Part shown: piece after piece, positions 30,690-40,292 of the stretch | How positions within the stretch are numbered: the first letter of the stretch is position 1 | Layout: the number at the start of each line of letters is the position of its first letter | NCBI RefSeq assembly: GCF_004683885.1 | Contig: NZ_CP038440.1 | Coordinates: forward strand, 2,576,001-2,640,000 | Reading direction: 5' to 3' | DNA length: 64,000 nt | Source: Brevundimonas sp. MF30-B | Lineage (GTDB): Bacteria; Pseudomonadota; Alphaproteobacteria; Caulobacterales; Caulobacteraceae | Position numbers and translations under genes: made by a program | The notes under the pieces: generated by a model | What the model saw: the letters and a program-made list of their open reading frames with translations, nothing else | What the model was told of the DNA's origin: nothing | The model's database searches: none

Positions 30690-31343
30690 ATGCGCGCCAA
30701 GCTGAACCGATACGCCGACATGAGCCGCCGCGCGGCTCTGAGCGCCGCCGCCCTGGCGAGCATGGCCCTGATGGCCGGTTGCGGCGGAAACGCCGGCGGG
30801 GCCGCCGAGGGCGACATGGCGATGGGCGCGGCCGAGGGCGCCAAGGTGACGGTGGTCGAATACGCCTCGGTGACCTGCGTCCACTGCGCCGCCTGGCACA
30901 CCAACACCTGGCCGGCGTTCAAGGCCAAATACGTCGACACCAATCAGGTCCGTTTCGTGCTGCGCGAGCTGCCGACGCCGCCGGCCGACATCGCCACGGC
31001 CGGTTTCATGATCGCCCGCTGCGCCGGCGACGACCGCTACTTCGATGTCGTGCATCATCTGATGGACACCCAGGGCGAGTTGTTCTCGGGCGCTGTCCAG
31101 CCGCGCGACTGGCTGCTGCGCACGGCCAACGCCGTGGGCATGACCGAGGAGCAGTTCCAGACCTGTCTGGCCGACCCCGAGGGCGTCGCCGCCATGGAGC
31201 GCCGCATCCAGGTCGCCCGCGACCAGGGCGTGACCGGCACCCCGGCCTTCTACGTCAACGGCAAGGTTGTTCAGTCCTCGGGCGGCGAGGGCGCCAGCCT
31301 GGAAGACCTGTCGGCGGTCATCGATCCGCTGCTGGCGGGTTGA
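30690..31343 (+). CDS. DsbA-like thioredoxin-fold lipoprotein (CVHC)
   Basis: A 217-residue protein with lipobox LMAGC, a short linker and a DsbA/thioredoxin_4 domain: VVEYASVTCVHCAAWH carries the active-site CVHC and GVTGTPAFYVNGKVV the cis-Pro loop. It should be tethered to a periplasmic membrane face and oxidise, isomerise or reduce disulphides. It is the first of three consecutive DsbA-like genes before smc. A 62-bp stretch (30804-30865) is identical to one in the second gene. Confidence 0.88.
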   Translation: MRAKLNRYADMSRRAALSAAALASMALMAGCGGNAGGAAEGDMAMGAAEGAKVTVVEYASVTCVHCAAWHTNTWPAFKAKYVDTNQVRFVLRELPTPPADIATAGFMIARCAGDDRYFDVVHHLMDTQGELFSGAVQPRDWLLRTANAVGMTEEQFQTCLADPEGVAAMERRIQVARDQGVTGTPAFYVNGKVVQSSGGEGASLEDLSAVIDPLLAG

Positions 31344-31363
31344 CGGTCATGAGGGGGGCGACG

Positions 31364-31975
31364 ATGAGCAGGCGTGGGCTGGGCGGAGCCGCTTTGGCGG
31401 CGGCCGCGCTGATGCTGGCTGCGTGCGGCGGCGGGTCCGGCAAGGCCCCGGCCGAGGGCGACATGGCGATGGGCGCGGCCGAGGGCGCCAAGGTGACGGT
31501 GGTCGAATACGCTTCGGTCACCTGCGGCGCCTGCGCCCAATGGCATTCCGAGGTGTGGCCTGCGTTCAAGGCCAAGTACGTCGACACCAACCAGGTGCGG
31601 TTCGTCTTTCGCGAGTTTCCCACGCCGCCGGCCGACATCGCCGTGGCCGGCTTTCTGGTGGCGCGCTGCGCGGGGTCGGATCAGTATTTCGACGTGGTCG
31701 GCAAGATCATGGACGCCCAGCCGGAAATCTTCGGCGGGGCGCCGCCGCGTGATGTTCTGGTCCGCATCGCCCGCGAGGCCGGGCTGAACGAGCAGCAGTT
31801 CACACAATGCGTCACCAATCCCGAGGCTGTGGCCGCCGCCGAGGCTCGGACCCAGGCCGCGAGAGCGGCGGGGATCACCGCCACCCCCACCTTCCTGATC
31901 AACGGCCAGATGGTTGCGGATCGGTCGCTGTCGGGTCTGTCGGCGGCCATCGATCCTCTGCTGGCGGGCGAATAG
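31364..31975 (+). CDS. DsbA-like thioredoxin-fold lipoprotein (CGAC)
   Basis: A 203-residue paralogue of the preceding gene, with lipobox LMLAAC, active site CGAC (SVTCGACAQWH) and cis-Pro loop GITATPTFLINGQMV. The ATG at 31364 follows AGGGGGG by 5 nt and is preferred over the ATG at 31349. The N-terminal linker and the first strand are nearly identical at the DNA level to gene 1, while the rest has diverged, which suggests duplication with later gene conversion. Confidence 0.88.
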   Translation: MSRRGLGGAALAAAALMLAACGGGSGKAPAEGDMAMGAAEGAKVTVVEYASVTCGACAQWHSEVWPAFKAKYVDTNQVRFVFREFPTPPADIAVAGFLVARCAGSDQYFDVVGKIMDAQPEIFGGAPPRDVLVRIAREAGLNEQQFTQCVTNPEAVAAAEARTQAARAAGITATPTFLINGQMVADRSLSGLSAAIDPLLAGE

Positions 31976-31977
31976 CG

Positions 31978-32613
31978 ATGCGCCGCGTCCTTCTCCTGGC
32001 GGCCGCCCTGATGCTGGCGAGCCCGGCGACGGCCCAGACCCAGCTGGCCGCGCCTTCGCAGACCCCTGCGACCCCGCCCGCAGCGCACGCCAATGACCGG
32101 GTGCTGGGACGCGCCGACGCTCCGGTCACGGTGATCGAATACGCCAGCTTTACCTGCCACCTCTGCGGCGACTGGCATCAACTGGTCCTTCCCGAGTTCA
32201 AGCGGCGGTTCATCGACACCGGACGAGTGAAGCTGGTGTTCCGCAACCTGCCCACGGCACCGGCCGAGCTGTCGTTCCCTGCCGCAGCCCTGGCGCGATG
32301 CGCGGCACCGGAGCGCTTCTTTGACACGACGGCCGCCTTGTTCGGCGGCCAGGCCGCCCTGTTCAACGGCGGCAGCCAGGACGCTTGGTACGAAGCCGCC
32401 GTCGCCGCCAGCGGCCGGACGCGGGCTCAGATCGACGCCTGCGTCGCTCGCCCGGAAATCCGCCGGCTGATCGAGACCGAGGCCGATCAGGCGCGCGCCG
32501 CCGGGGTCCAGGGCACGCCGGCCTTCTTCGTCAACGGGCGGCGCGTCAACGACCGCAGCCTGGGCGGGCTGGAGTTCGCCATCCGCGACGCCGAAGCCGC
32601 GGCGGGGCGCTGA
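31978..32613 (+). CDS. DsbA-like soluble periplasmic thioredoxin-fold protein (CHLC)
   Basis: A 211-residue protein with a cleavable signal peptide ([20 protein letters not shown]) instead of a lipobox, active site CHLC ([13 protein letters not shown]) and cis-Pro loop [15 protein letters not shown]. It is the most diverged of the three. It starts 2 bp after the previous stop, and smc starts 10 bp after it, so the cluster is probably one transcript. Different CxxC dipeptides (VH, GA, HL) imply different redox potentials or partners. Confidence 0.88.
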   Translation: MRRVLLLAAALMLASPATAQTQLAAPSQTPATPPAAHANDRVLGRADAPVTVIEYASFTCHLCGDWHQLVLPEFKRRFIDTGRVKLVFRNLPTAPAELSFPAAALARCAAPERFFDTTAALFGGQAALFNGGSQDAWYEAAVAASGRTRAQIDACVARPEIRRLIETEADQARAAGVQGTPAFFVNGRRVNDRSLGGLEFAIRDAEAAAGR

Positions 32614-32623
32614 CGGACGGGCG

Positions 32624-35600
32624 ATGCAGTTCCAGCGCCTCAGGCTCGTCGGATTCAAGTCGTTCGTCGAACCGGCCGAGGTGCAGATCGAGCCGGGGCT
32701 GACCGGCATTGTCGGCCCGAACGGCTGCGGCAAGTCCAACGTGCTGGAGAGCCTGCGCTGGGTCATGGGCGCCAACTCGGCCAAGGCCATGCGCGGCCAG
32801 GGCATGGACGACGTCATCTTCGCCGGCGCCTCGGGCCGCCCGCCGCGCAACCACGCCGAAGTCCAGCTGACCATCGACAATGCGCAGCGCCGCGCGCCCC
32901 AGCCCTTCACCGACAGTGCGGTGCTGGAGGTCTCGCGCCGCATCGACCGAGGCCAGGGCTCGACCTATCGGATCAACGGCAAGGAGGTTCGGGCGCGCGA
33001 TGTGCAGCTGCTGTTCGCCGACGCCTCGACCGGCGCCAACTCGCCCGCCCTGGTGCGCCAGGGCCAGATCAGCGAACTGATCGCCGCCAAGCCCCAGAAC
33101 CGGCGTCGCATCCTTGAGGAAGCCGGCGGCGTCGCTGGCCTGCACACGCGCCGGCACGAGGCCGAGCTGCGCCTCAAGGCGGCCGAGACCAATCTGGAGC
33201 GGCTGGACGACATCGGGCGCGAGCTGGAGACCGCACTGAACCGGCTGAAGCGCGAGGCGCGCCAGGCCGAGAAGTACAAGAAGATCTCGGCCGAGATTCG
33301 CGCCTTGCAGGCCGCGCTGCTCTACGTCCGCTGGAACGACGCGCGGGTCGCCGCCGAGGCCGCCGCCAGCGAGCTGCGCGAGGCCGACCGCGCGGTCGCC
33401 GAGACGACCACCGCCGCCGCCGCCGCACAGACAGCCGCCCTGACCGCTCAGGAAGGGCTGAAGCCGGCCCGCGAAGAGGATGCGGTCGCCACCGCCCTGC
33501 TGAACCGCGCGACCATAGAGCGCGACCGCCTCGACATGGCCGAACAGGCGGCCCGCGCCGAGGTCGAGCGCCTGAAGGCCGAGGCCGCCCGCATCGCCGC
33601 CGATCAGGAGCGCGAGGGCCGCATGGCCGGCGACGCCCAGCGCGAGCTGGAGCGGCTGGACGGCGAACTGGCGCGCCTCAAGGCCGAAATCGCCGCAGCG
33701 CCTCAGCGTGGGCCTGAGCTCGAGACGGCGCTGTCCGCCGCAGAAGAGGCCCGCAGGGCGGAGGACGCCGAGGTCGAGCGCGTCGCCGGCACCCTGGCGG
33801 CCGCCGAGGCGCGCGCCAACGCCGAAACCGCGCGCCGCCGCGACGCCGAGGCCCGCCTGTCGCGCGTTCAAGCCCAGCAAGACCAGGCGAGGCGCGAGCG
33901 CGAGGCCCTGGGTCCGCTCGAGACTCCCGAACTGGAGCCCGCCCGCCTGGCCCTGGAGACCGCCCAGGCCGAGCTGGCCGCCGCTCGCGAGGCGGTGGAG
34001 GCGGCCGAGACCGCACGCGGCGACCTGGCCCGCGCCGAGCAAGAGGCCCGCACAGAGGCCCGCGCCGCCGAAGACCGCCTGGGTCGGCTGCAGACCGAGG
34101 CGCGCGGCCTGGCCCAGCTGCTGGTCTCGGCCAAGCGCGACTATCCGCCAGCTTTGGACAAGGTCGCGGCCGCCAAGGGCTATGAGGCGGCCCTGGCCGC
34201 CGCTCTGGGCGACGATCTGGACGCCGCGCTCGATCCTCGCGCTCCGGCCCACTGGGCGGGCGCCCAGGCCGCGCCGCCGACCTGGCCGGCGGGCGTCGAG
34301 CCCCTGTCGGACCACGTCCAGGCGCCCCAGGCCCTGAGGGCGCGCCTGGCCCTGTGCGGCGTCGCCGACCGGGCGCGCGCGGCCGAGCTGGCCGCCGACC
34401 TGCCCCCCGGCGCCCGCCTGGCGACGCGCGAGGGCGACCTGTACCGCTGGGACGGCTTCGTCAGCCGAGCCGAAGCCCCGCGCCCCGCCGCCGTCCGCCT
34501 CGCCCAGCGCACCCGGCTGGCCGAGCTTGAGGACGAAATCGACCGCGGCAAACCGGCCCTGGAGCAGGCGCAGGGTCGTCAGAAGGCCGCCGCCGAAGCC
34601 TTCCGCGCCGCCGAGGAAGCGGTAAAGAGCGCCCGCCTCAAGCCCTTCGCCGCCGACAAGGCCCTGACCGGCGCGCGCGATCGCGTCGAGGCCCTGACGC
34701 GCGAGCAGACCCGCCGGGAAGCCCGCGCCCAGGCCCTGGACGAGACCGTCGCCCGTCTCGCGGTCGAGGTCGACGAGGCCCGCGGCGCGCTCGAGGCGGC
34801 CCAGAGCATCGACACGAAGTCCGAAACCCTGATCGAGCTGAAGGGCGAGCTGTCCGCCGCCCGCGCCAGGGCCGACGCCGCGCGCCAGGCCGCCCAGACG
34901 GCGCGGTCCCAGCGTGACGAGGAGGCCCGCGACCGCGCCGGCCGTGAGCAGCGCCTGGGCGCCCTGACCCGCGCGCAGGAGGGCTGGACATCGCGCGCCA
35001 AGGACAGCGCCCAGCGCGTCGCCGCGCTTGAGAAGGACGCCGACAAGACCGCCGCCCTGCTGGCCCAGGCCGAGGTCGCGCCGCTGGGCTTCGCCGAGCA
35101 ACGTGGGCGGCTGATGGACTCTCTGCTGGCCGCCGAGGCGCGCAAGCAGGCGGCGTCCGACGCCGTCGCCGTGGCCGAGGCCGCCGCGACCGAGGCCGAC
35201 CGCGCCGCGCGCGCATCCGACGCCGCCGCGTCCCAGGCGCGCGAGGCCCGCGCCGGCCTGGCCGCCCGCGCCGAGGCGGCGGCGGAGAAGCTGTCGGACG
35301 CCGAGACTACAGTGCGCGAAACGGCGCAGATGTCGCCGCATGAACTGGGTCAGAAGCTGACCGACGACGCCATCGCCCGACCGCCGGACGCGGCGGGCGC
35401 CGAAAGCCTGCTGTACGGGCTGGAGCGCGAACGCGAGGCCCTGGGCGCCGTCAATCTGCGCGCCGAGGACGAGGCGGCAGAGTATGGCGAGCGGTTGAAC
35501 AGCATGAAGTCCGAGCGCATCGACCTGACCCAGGCGATCGCGAAACTTCGCGACGGCATCGACGAGTTGAACGCCGAGGGCCGAGAGCGGCTGGTCGCCG

Positions 35601-36061
35601 CCTTCGACATCATCAACGCCAACTTCAAGGCCCTGTTCGAGGCCCTGTTCGGCGGCGGCCAGGCCGAGCTGAAGCTGGTCGAGAGCGACGACCCGCTGGA
35701 GGCGGGCCTGGAGATCTACGCCTGCCCGCCGGGCAAGCGGCTGTCGGTCATGAGCCTGATGTCGGGTGGCGAGCAGGCGCTGACGGCGGCGGCGCTGATC
35801 TTCGGCGTCTTCCTGGCCAATCCGGCGCCGGTCTGCGTGCTGGACGAGGTGGACGCGCCGCTGGACGACGCCAACGTCGACCGCTTCTGCCGCATGCTGG
35901 ACGAGATGCGCAAACGCACCGACACCCGCTTCATCGTCATCACCCACAACCCGGTGACCATGAGCCGGATGGACCGCCTGTACGGCGTCACCATGCCCGA
36001 ACGCGGCATGAGCCAGCTGGTCAGCGTCGATCTGAACCAGGCCGAGACCCTGGTCGCATGA
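32624..36061 (+). CDS. smc: Chromosome segregation protein SMC
   Basis: An 1145-residue condensin subunit. Walker A is [20 protein letters not shown] at the N-terminus, long coiled coils flank a central hinge (about residues 500-620), and the C-terminal head has the signature [20 protein letters not shown] and Walker [20 protein letters not shown]. Coiled-coil arms are rich in Ala, Glu and Arg. It compacts and aligns chromosome arms together with ScpA and ScpB. It follows the DsbA-like genes by 10 bp, an order seen in relatives. A long open frame on the opposite strand is only a GC-driven shadow. Confidence 0.97.
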   Translation: MQFQRLRLVGFKSFVEPAEVQIEPGLTGIVGPNGCGKSNVLESLRWVMGANSAKAMRGQGMDDVIFAGASGRPPRNHAEVQLTIDNAQRRAPQPFTDSAVLEVSRRIDRGQGSTYRINGKEVRARDVQLLFADASTGANSPALVRQGQISELIAAKPQNRRRILEEAGGVAGLHTRRHEAELRLKAAETNLERLDDIGRELETALNRLKREARQAEKYKKISAEIRALQAALLYVRWNDARVAAEAAASELREADRAVAETTTAAAAAQTAALTAQEGLKPAREEDAVATALLNRATIERDRLDMAEQAARAEVERLKAEAARIAADQEREGRMAGDAQRELERLDGELARLKAEIAAAPQRGPELETALSAAEEARRAEDAEVERVAGTLAAAEARANAETARRRDAEARLSRVQAQQDQARREREALGPLETPELEPARLALETAQAELAAAREAVEAAETARGDLARAEQEARTEARAAEDRLGRLQTEARGLAQLLVSAKRDYPPALDKVAAAKGYEAALAAALGDDLDAALDPRAPAHWAGAQAAPPTWPAGVEPLSDHVQAPQALRARLALCGVADRARAAELAADLPPGARLATREGDLYRWDGFVSRAEAPRPAAVRLAQRTRLAELEDEIDRGKPALEQAQGRQKAAAEAFRAAEEAVKSARLKPFAADKALTGARDRVEALTREQTRREARAQALDETVARLAVEVDEARGALEAAQSIDTKSETLIELKGELSAARARADAARQAAQTARSQRDEEARDRAGREQRLGALTRAQEGWTSRAKDSAQRVAALEKDADKTAALLAQAEVAPLGFAEQRGRLMDSLLAAEARKQAASDAVAVAEAAATEADRAARASDAAASQAREARAGLAARAEAAAEKLSDAETTVRETAQMSPHELGQKLTDDAIARPPDAAGAESLLYGLEREREALGAVNLRAEDEAAEYGERLNSMKSERIDLTQAIAKLRDGIDELNAEGRERLVAAFDIINANFKALFEALFGGGQAELKLVESDDPLEAGLEIYACPPGKRLSVMSLMSGGEQALTAAALIFGVFLANPAPVCVLDEVDAPLDDANVDRFCRMLDEMRKRTDTRFIVITHNPVTMSRMDRLYGVTMPERGMSQLVSVDLNQAETLVA

Positions 36062-36477
36062 TCGCCCTGGCCCTGGCTCTGCTGGCCGGCGAGCCGCGCC
36101 TTGTGGAGACCGGCGTCGGCCGCTTCGCCCATTACGCCGATGTGGCCTCCCTCGAACGCCAGGGCGATCAGGCCCGCATGCGCGCGCTGCAGGTCGCCGA
36201 GGCCGGCTTCAGCGTGGGCGAGGTCGTCTATGTCGGCGGCTGGTCTTGGTGGGCGTTCGACTGCGCAGCCCAGACCGCCGACCGTCTGGACTTCGCCGCC
36301 CTGCGGGCCGACGGGACGGAGGGTCCGGCGACGCCCGACGCCTCCCCGCCCTACCCCGCCGCGCCCGGAGGCGACGCCGCCGAACTCATGATGGTGGCCT
36401 GCGCCGAAGCAGACTGGGCAGACACATTGTCGCTTGCGGACGCCATCCTGAGGGGCCAGGCGGCGCTGGAGGACTAG
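36058..36477 (+). CDS. Hypothetical secreted protein, possibly surface-adhesin-E-like
   Basis: A 139-residue protein with a short hydrophobic N-terminus ([13 protein letters not shown]). The segment [20 protein letters not shown] followed by MRALQV, with the later FDC, resembles the small surface-adhesin protein E fold, but the match is weak. The ATG overlaps the smc stop (ATGA). It is the last host gene before the prophage. Confidence 0.65.
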   Translation: MIALALALLAGEPRLVETGVGRFAHYADVASLERQGDQARMRALQVAEAGFSVGEVVYVGGWSWWAFDCAAQTADRLDFAALRADGTEGPATPDASPPYPAAPGGDAAELMMVACAEADWADTLSLADAILRGQAALED

Positions 36478-36544
36478 ATCAGCCCGAGCGCCCTTGGACC
36501 GGACCTCAAAGTCGGGAGGGGCGACGGCGGCGTTCAGAGGCCGG

Positions 36545-36572
36545 TGGCGGAGAGGGGGGGATTAGAAGCCTC
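36545..36572 (-). other. Degenerate tRNA-Ser 3' end, candidate prophage attachment site
   Basis: Read on the minus strand, the segment ends in a CCA-preceded acceptor strand of tRNA-Ser type (CCTCTCC-G-CCA), with a 5-base C run as the T-stem strand and a 7-base loop TTCTAAT instead of TTCGAAT. The 5' T-stem strand no longer pairs fully and no tRNA body follows, so it is not a functional tRNA. It fits a displaced 3' fragment left where a phage inserted into a tRNA-Ser gene. Confidence 0.5.
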
Positions 36573-36625
36573 TAGGCGTGGCGGGTGTTTGCGGCCCGCC
36601 GAGCGCTTCCGCCCTAAAACGCGCC

Positions 36626-36823
36626 CTAAGCCGCGTGACCGATTGCTCCGAAGTGGCGCTCCAGCTCCGAGCGTGGAATGAACACCCTCCGACCCCGGCG
36701 CCGGGCCTGGATCTCGCCCGAGTTGACCATGGCCGACAGGGTGCAGCGGCTCGCGCCGGTGGCCAGCACAGCCTCGCGGTAGGTGTAGGCCAGCTTGAAC
36801 CCGTTGTCGTTCGCCGCGGTCAT
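36626..36823 (-). CDS. Excisionase-like helix-turn-helix protein
   Basis: A 65-residue MerR-like winged HTH (HTH_17 type): YREAVLATGASRCTLSAMVN, SGEIQARRRGRRVFIPRSEL and ERHF. Phage excisionases and small DNA-binding regulators share this fold. The ATG at 36823 overlaps the nuclease stop (ATGA). It is the last gene of the leftward operon and the closest gene to the candidate attachment site, which fits an excisionase. Confidence 0.72.
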   Translation of the reverse strand: MTAANDNGFKLAYTYREAVLATGASRCTLSAMVNSGEIQARRRGRRVFIPRSELERHFGAIGHAA

Positions 36824-37245
36824 CGCGTGTCCCTCCACAGTCCCCTTCCCTGCCGGCGAGCTTCGGCCTCGAGGCGACGATAGCGGGCGCCGTAGCGAGG
36901 ATCGGCAATGGCCAGGCCTTCGGTGATGAGCGTCCCGCCGATGTCCCGCCCCGAGGCGGTGCAGACGGCGACGATCCGGCCGTAGCGGTCGCGGTCCTCT
37001 ACACGGCACCGGGCGCCGCCCTGCGCAAGCTGACGGGCGCGCTGGGTGGCTGGGGCGGCATAGGCCCGGCCGGTGGTGGAGCAGGCCCAGATGGCGGGCT
37101 GCTGACGGCAGCGGGTGTGCGGGGCGACCTCGCCTGCGTCGACACCCGCCAGGCGCACGCGGTGGTTCTCTCCGTCAGCCGTGCGGCACCGGCCGGAATC
37201 GCCGTCTGAGAAAGCCAGGGTGGCGCAGATCAGAATCTCGATCAT
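36820..37245 (-). CDS. Thermonuclease-family (SNase-like) protein
   Basis: A 141-residue protein with N-terminal hydrophobic segment (MIEILICATLAFSDGDSGRC) and SNase-like core: RVRLAGVDAGEVAPHT, RCRVEDRDRYGRIVAVC and GLAIADPRYGARY, ending in REGLW-type QGRGLWRD. The usual catalytic Arg/Glu positions are partly conserved. A probable secreted or periplasmic nuclease carried by the phage. Coupled to both neighbours by ATGA overlaps. Confidence 0.75.
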   Translation of the reverse strand: MIEILICATLAFSDGDSGRCRTADGENHRVRLAGVDAGEVAPHTRCRQQPAIWACSTTGRAYAAPATQRARQLAQGGARCRVEDRDRYGRIVAVCTASGRDIGGTLITEGLAIADPRYGARYRRLEAEARRQGRGLWRDTR

Positions 37246-37562
37246 GCTGGCCACCCCGACTTCGCGGTGAAGACGTTGGAAGTCGGATCGACCGTCAGGG
37301 CAGAAGCGAGATAGCCTGCATTCATCATGGCCTCTGCGCTCTCATCGGCAACGCAGATCGTTGGCTCCAGATCACCATGACCACAACAACACCCCGTCGT
37401 GCGGATACCCATGCGCCAGAGCTCGGTGATTTCCAGCGCAAGACAGGCATCAACGCATATTCCGCGCCCGTCAGGTCTGACCAGGAACGGCGGCGGCACA
37501 AGCTCAACTTGAGCATCATATGAGCCCATGCCCACGCGCCGGCAGGTGCAGGAGCGGATCAT
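37242..37562 (-). CDS. Phage hypothetical, Cys-rich
   Basis: A 106-residue protein with GICVDACLALEITELWRMGI and RTTGCCCGHGD. The Cys and His cluster suggests metal binding. Such proteins recur in alphaproteobacterial phages without known function. The start at 37562 overlaps the previous stop (ATGA); an ATG at 37529 is an alternative. Confidence 0.65.
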   Translation of the reverse strand: MIRSCTCRRVGMGSYDAQVELVPPPFLVRPDGRGICVDACLALEITELWRMGIRTTGCCCGHGDLEPTICVADESAEAMMNAGYLASALTVDPTSNVFTAKSGWPA

Positions 37563-38089
37563 ACCTCGTCGTCCTTCTGATACCTGGAGGCCAAGTGTCG
37601 TAACTTCCTGCTAAGCCGATTGTCGGCCTTGATCTTCGCGCGCCTCAGCAGGTGCCTCACTGTGCGCACGCTCGATCCGTCCCGCGCCGCTATTTCGGCT
37701 AGCGTCAGTCCAGCCTTGCGGAGTGACAACGCCCGATCCTGCCTGGGTGAGTTGCTCCGCCGCTTCGAGCGTTCGAGATGAACGTCCATCATTCCCCTCC
37801 TTCGCTCTCCGGGGGGGGGTGGGGCGTTGCGCTGGACAGTGATGGACCAGTCACCAGCTTGAACGCCCTTCACATGGAACCCCTCAAGGCTTGTCGTGAA
37901 CGTCTCCGCGTTGGACTCAAAGGCCATGCGGGCGGCCTCTTTCAGCCCCATTAGCATCAAGCCAAGCCGACGCTCTCCATCGTCACGCCACTCGGTTTGG
38001 GACCAGTCGGTGACTGTCTGAGCAAACCGGCGGAAATCGCGGCCTAGCTCTTCATCGGTCATTTCTGGCCAGTAACGCTCCTCGCTCAT
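37559..38089 (-). CDS. Phage hypothetical with C-terminal HTH
   Basis: A 176-residue protein. The N-terminal part (WPEMTDEELGRDFRRFAQTV) is of unknown fold; the C-terminal LSLRKAGLTLAEIAARDGSS followed by VRTVRHLLRRAKI is a resolvase-like helix-turn-helix. It may be a DNA-binding regulator. It is coupled on both sides by ATGA overlaps. Confidence 0.65.
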   Translation of the reverse strand: MSEERYWPEMTDEELGRDFRRFAQTVTDWSQTEWRDDGERRLGLMLMGLKEAARMAFESNAETFTTSLEGFHVKGVQAGDWSITVQRNAPPPPGERRRGMMDVHLERSKRRSNSPRQDRALSLRKAGLTLAEIAARDGSSVRTVRHLLRRAKIKADNRLSRKLRHLASRYQKDDEV

Positions 38090-38349
38090 GACCCGCCCTC
38101 GGGGGCGCTGGACAGGGCTGCTAGAACATCGCCGTGACAAGCTTTCGGAGCGCACCAGCAGCCGAGCGTCTTTCCGCGAAGCTCTGGAAGCGCCGCCATC
38201 AGGTCCGGTCGCGTCAGAACGTGTTCGCGGTATTTTTCGATCACCTCGCCGCGCGTCCCATCGCGGCCAATCTCAAACGGATTGCCCCATTTGCTCGGCC
38301 GACCGATGTAAACATCGTAAGGCTCGCGCTTGCAGTGGACCACGCCCAT
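38086..38349 (-). CDS. DUF4326 domain protein
   Basis: An 87-residue protein with YDVYIGRPSKWGNPFEIG and the Cys-rich LGCWCAPKACHGDVLA, the DUF4326 pattern common in phages. Function is unknown. The start at 38349 overlaps the preceding stop as TGATG. Confidence 0.78.
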   Translation of the reverse strand: MGVVHCKREPYDVYIGRPSKWGNPFEIGRDGTRGEVIEKYREHVLTRPDLMAALPELRGKTLGCWCAPKACHGDVLAALSSAPEGGS

Positions 38350-39107
38350 CACGAGCCTCCCTTCGCTGAGAGGGCGGGGGCGGCGTAAGCCATGCCGGCG
38401 CGCCAAGCGTCCTGCATATCCTCCCAGTCGAACTGATCTCCCGACAGGTCGCCGCCGAAGCGGCCCTTCATCCAGAGTGTCGCGGCACCTTGTGTTTCCT
38501 CTCGGTCCTCCCCACCCCTCGCGGCGGCAGGCTCCGGTGTGGGGGCGGCGTAGCCTAGGTCTGACAAGAACAGTCGGGCTTCGGTCAGCGCCTTCTGAAC
38601 CTCTTCATGGTCTGTGGGCAGCGCCTTCATGCGGGCAATGTGTGACCTTGCTCGGTCCTGCCAGAAGCCGGGTTCCTCTCGCTCTGCTTGGCGTTCAGCG
38701 GCGCACGTCATGGCGTGCAGAAACTGCGCGTCTGACACCGCTACAGGGGCGGGGCGGGAGAGCGCGGCGAGGCGGTGTGCCGTCACGTCGAGCGTGATGT
38801 AGGCCTCGCGGATCATGTTCTCTTCGTCCGTGAGGTTCTCGGCTTCCAGATACTTCGGAAGGCCGTAGATCAGTTGCTCGTATGCGGCGTGAAGGTCGGA
38901 AGCGATCTTGAACGCGCTGTCCTCCCTCTCCCCGCCAGGGGTGGCGGCGGGACGGGCGGCGCGAAGGTATTCGGTGATCACGGCGCGCGCGAACTTCTCC
39001 TGGCCCATGACGAAATCAGGATCGAAGCCATGCAGCGAGCAAAGATTGTGCGCGATGGCCTCCAAGGCTTGCGGCGGCACGACCACGGTGTCGGGGGTGG
39101 TGGTCAT
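38349..39107 (-). CDS. Phage hypothetical, 252 residues
   Basis: Begins MTTTPDTVVVPPQALEAIAH and contains CSLHGFDPDFVMGQEKFARA and an acidic helical middle. No recognised domain. Its C-terminus MQDAWRAGMAYAAPA resembles the short phage motif seen in other early proteins. Coupled to both neighbours. Confidence 0.6.
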   Translation of the reverse strand: MTTTPDTVVVPPQALEAIAHNLCSLHGFDPDFVMGQEKFARAVITEYLRAARPAATPGGEREDSAFKIASDLHAAYEQLIYGLPKYLEAENLTDEENMIREAYITLDVTAHRLAALSRPAPVAVSDAQFLHAMTCAAERQAEREEPGFWQDRARSHIARMKALPTDHEEVQKALTEARLFLSDLGYAAPTPEPAAARGGEDREETQGAATLWMKGRFGGDLSGDQFDWEDMQDAWRAGMAYAAPALSAKGGS

Positions 39108-39292
39108 TGCGGCCTCCAGAGGATTTCGCCGGTCAGGGCGCAGGTGATTTTCAGGGTGCCTGGGTTGCACTCCGCATGGGCTGAAAGGTCATCGTAAAGC
39201 GGCAGGTCCAGCGGGTAGTAGAACCCCTCGCGGTGGAAGATCAGCGGGCGCATCGGCCCACGGTCGGGGGTGGCGGGGGCTTGGGGGGTCAT
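39104..39292 (-). CDS. Phage hypothetical, 62 residues
   Basis: Contains FHREGFYYPLDLPLYDDLSA and ITCALTGEILWRPQ. No known domain. The start overlaps the previous stop (ATGA) and an internal ATG at 39253 is an alternative. Position in the coupled operon is the main support. Confidence 0.5.
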   Translation of the reverse strand: MTPQAPATPDRGPMRPLIFHREGFYYPLDLPLYDDLSAHAECNPGTLKITCALTGEILWRPQ

Positions 39293-39642
39293 TTCGGGTG
39301 CCTTTTAAATCCAGCCGGAACAGGCCACGCTGCTGGCGGTCGTTCCTGGCGCTTGTCGTCGGAAACCATCACGGCGAAACCTTTGGCCAGATGGCTGTTC
39401 TTGCTCATCCACGCGCGCGCTTCGTTCAGGTCTTCGGCGGCTCGATATGTGTGGGCGTAGAGGCCTTGAGAGCCGACTTCACGCGACAGCACACCGGCGT
39501 TGACCGCCTCCTCAAGAGCCCGTCGCGCTCTGTCTGTGACGTTCCAAGGCGTCTGAAAGGTCAGTGTCGTCTTGACCCCGAACGAAAGGTGGCCCGCGCA
39601 CATCAGCTTGGCGTCGTCGCTTAGTCCGTCAAACTTCCTCAT
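39289..39642 (-). CDS. Phage hypothetical, 117 residues
   Basis: Contains VTDRARRALEEAVNAGVLSR and TYRAAEDLNEARAWM. The N-terminal segment might form a small winged-helix fold, but no family is recognised. Coupled by ATGA overlaps on both sides. Confidence 0.55.
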   Translation of the reverse strand: MRKFDGLSDDAKLMCAGHLSFGVKTTLTFQTPWNVTDRARRALEEAVNAGVLSREVGSQGLYAHTYRAAEDLNEARAWMSKNSHLAKGFAVMVSDDKRQERPPAAWPVPAGFKRHPK

Positions 39643-40292
39643 TCCGACCTCCCCGGCGTAGGGATGGCGGACAGGGCTTGGCGGGCGCGCGCATGCCCGA
39701 CTTGACCAAGAGAGATTAGAGTTCCGCGCAGATAGTTCTCATGTTTTGGGTCTGCGCTGTTCGATGGCATTGGCGACTGCGCGCCAATGTCTCGGAGATC
39801 GTTCGCCGCCCGCTCCAAAGCCTCCCGCAACGCTGCGACCTGGGCTTCGGCGGCCTTGCGCTTCGCGAACTCGTAATCGGCCTGCTGCTGATAGATTTCA
39901 CCGTCTCGCGCGGCGGCATCGAGGGCAGCGGCGGCAGAGGCCTGGGTGACGAGCAGATGGTTCAGCGCGACCTTTTCATCAGGTGACAGCCGAGGGCGGC
40001 TTGGGTCACCCGCGAAGGTCGAGTGCAGAAGGTCTTGCAGAACGATCAGCCCCGCGTCCACGCCCTTGTCAGCATCGGCGGGGCGGGTGGAGAGGGCTTT
40101 GGCGCGGTCGGGATAGTTCAGGCGCACCCACTCGGCGGCACTCTCAAGGCTGGCCTCGCCGTTGATGCGGCGGATCAGGACATCGAGGACCGAGTTGAGG
40201 TCCGACATCGCGCCTTCGTAGTTGAGGTCGTAGCCTTCCCCCGACACCCCCTCTGCGCGGCGGTCGGCTTCGGCGGTGGGGAGGGCTGTCAT
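39639..40292 (-). CDS. Phage hypothetical, 217 residues
   Basis: Mostly helical, with a probable coiled coil at about residues 120-165 (DYEFAKRKAAEAQVAALREA). Contains LNSVLDVLIRRINGEASLES near the N-terminus. No known family. Coupled by ATGA overlaps. Confidence 0.58.
   Translation of the reverse strand: MTALPTAEADRRAEGVSGEGYDLNYEGAMSDLNSVLDVLIRRINGEASLESAAEWVRLNYPDRAKALSTRPADADKGVDAGLIVLQDLLHSTFAGDPSRPRLSPDEKVALNHLLVTQASAAAALDAAARDGEIYQQQADYEFAKRKAAEAQVAALREALERAANDLRDIGAQSPMPSNSADPKHENYLRGTLISLGQVGHARARQALSAIPTPGRSE

Noticed and set aside
32546..35947. Open frame of 1133 codons antisense to smc
   Set aside because: It is a GC-driven shadow of the smc coiled coil, low in complexity (Gly/Leu/Arg-rich) and without domains.
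36478..36625. Functional tRNA gene at the prophage boundary
   Set aside because: Only a 3' end with a damaged T-arm is present; no anticodon or D arm can be found.
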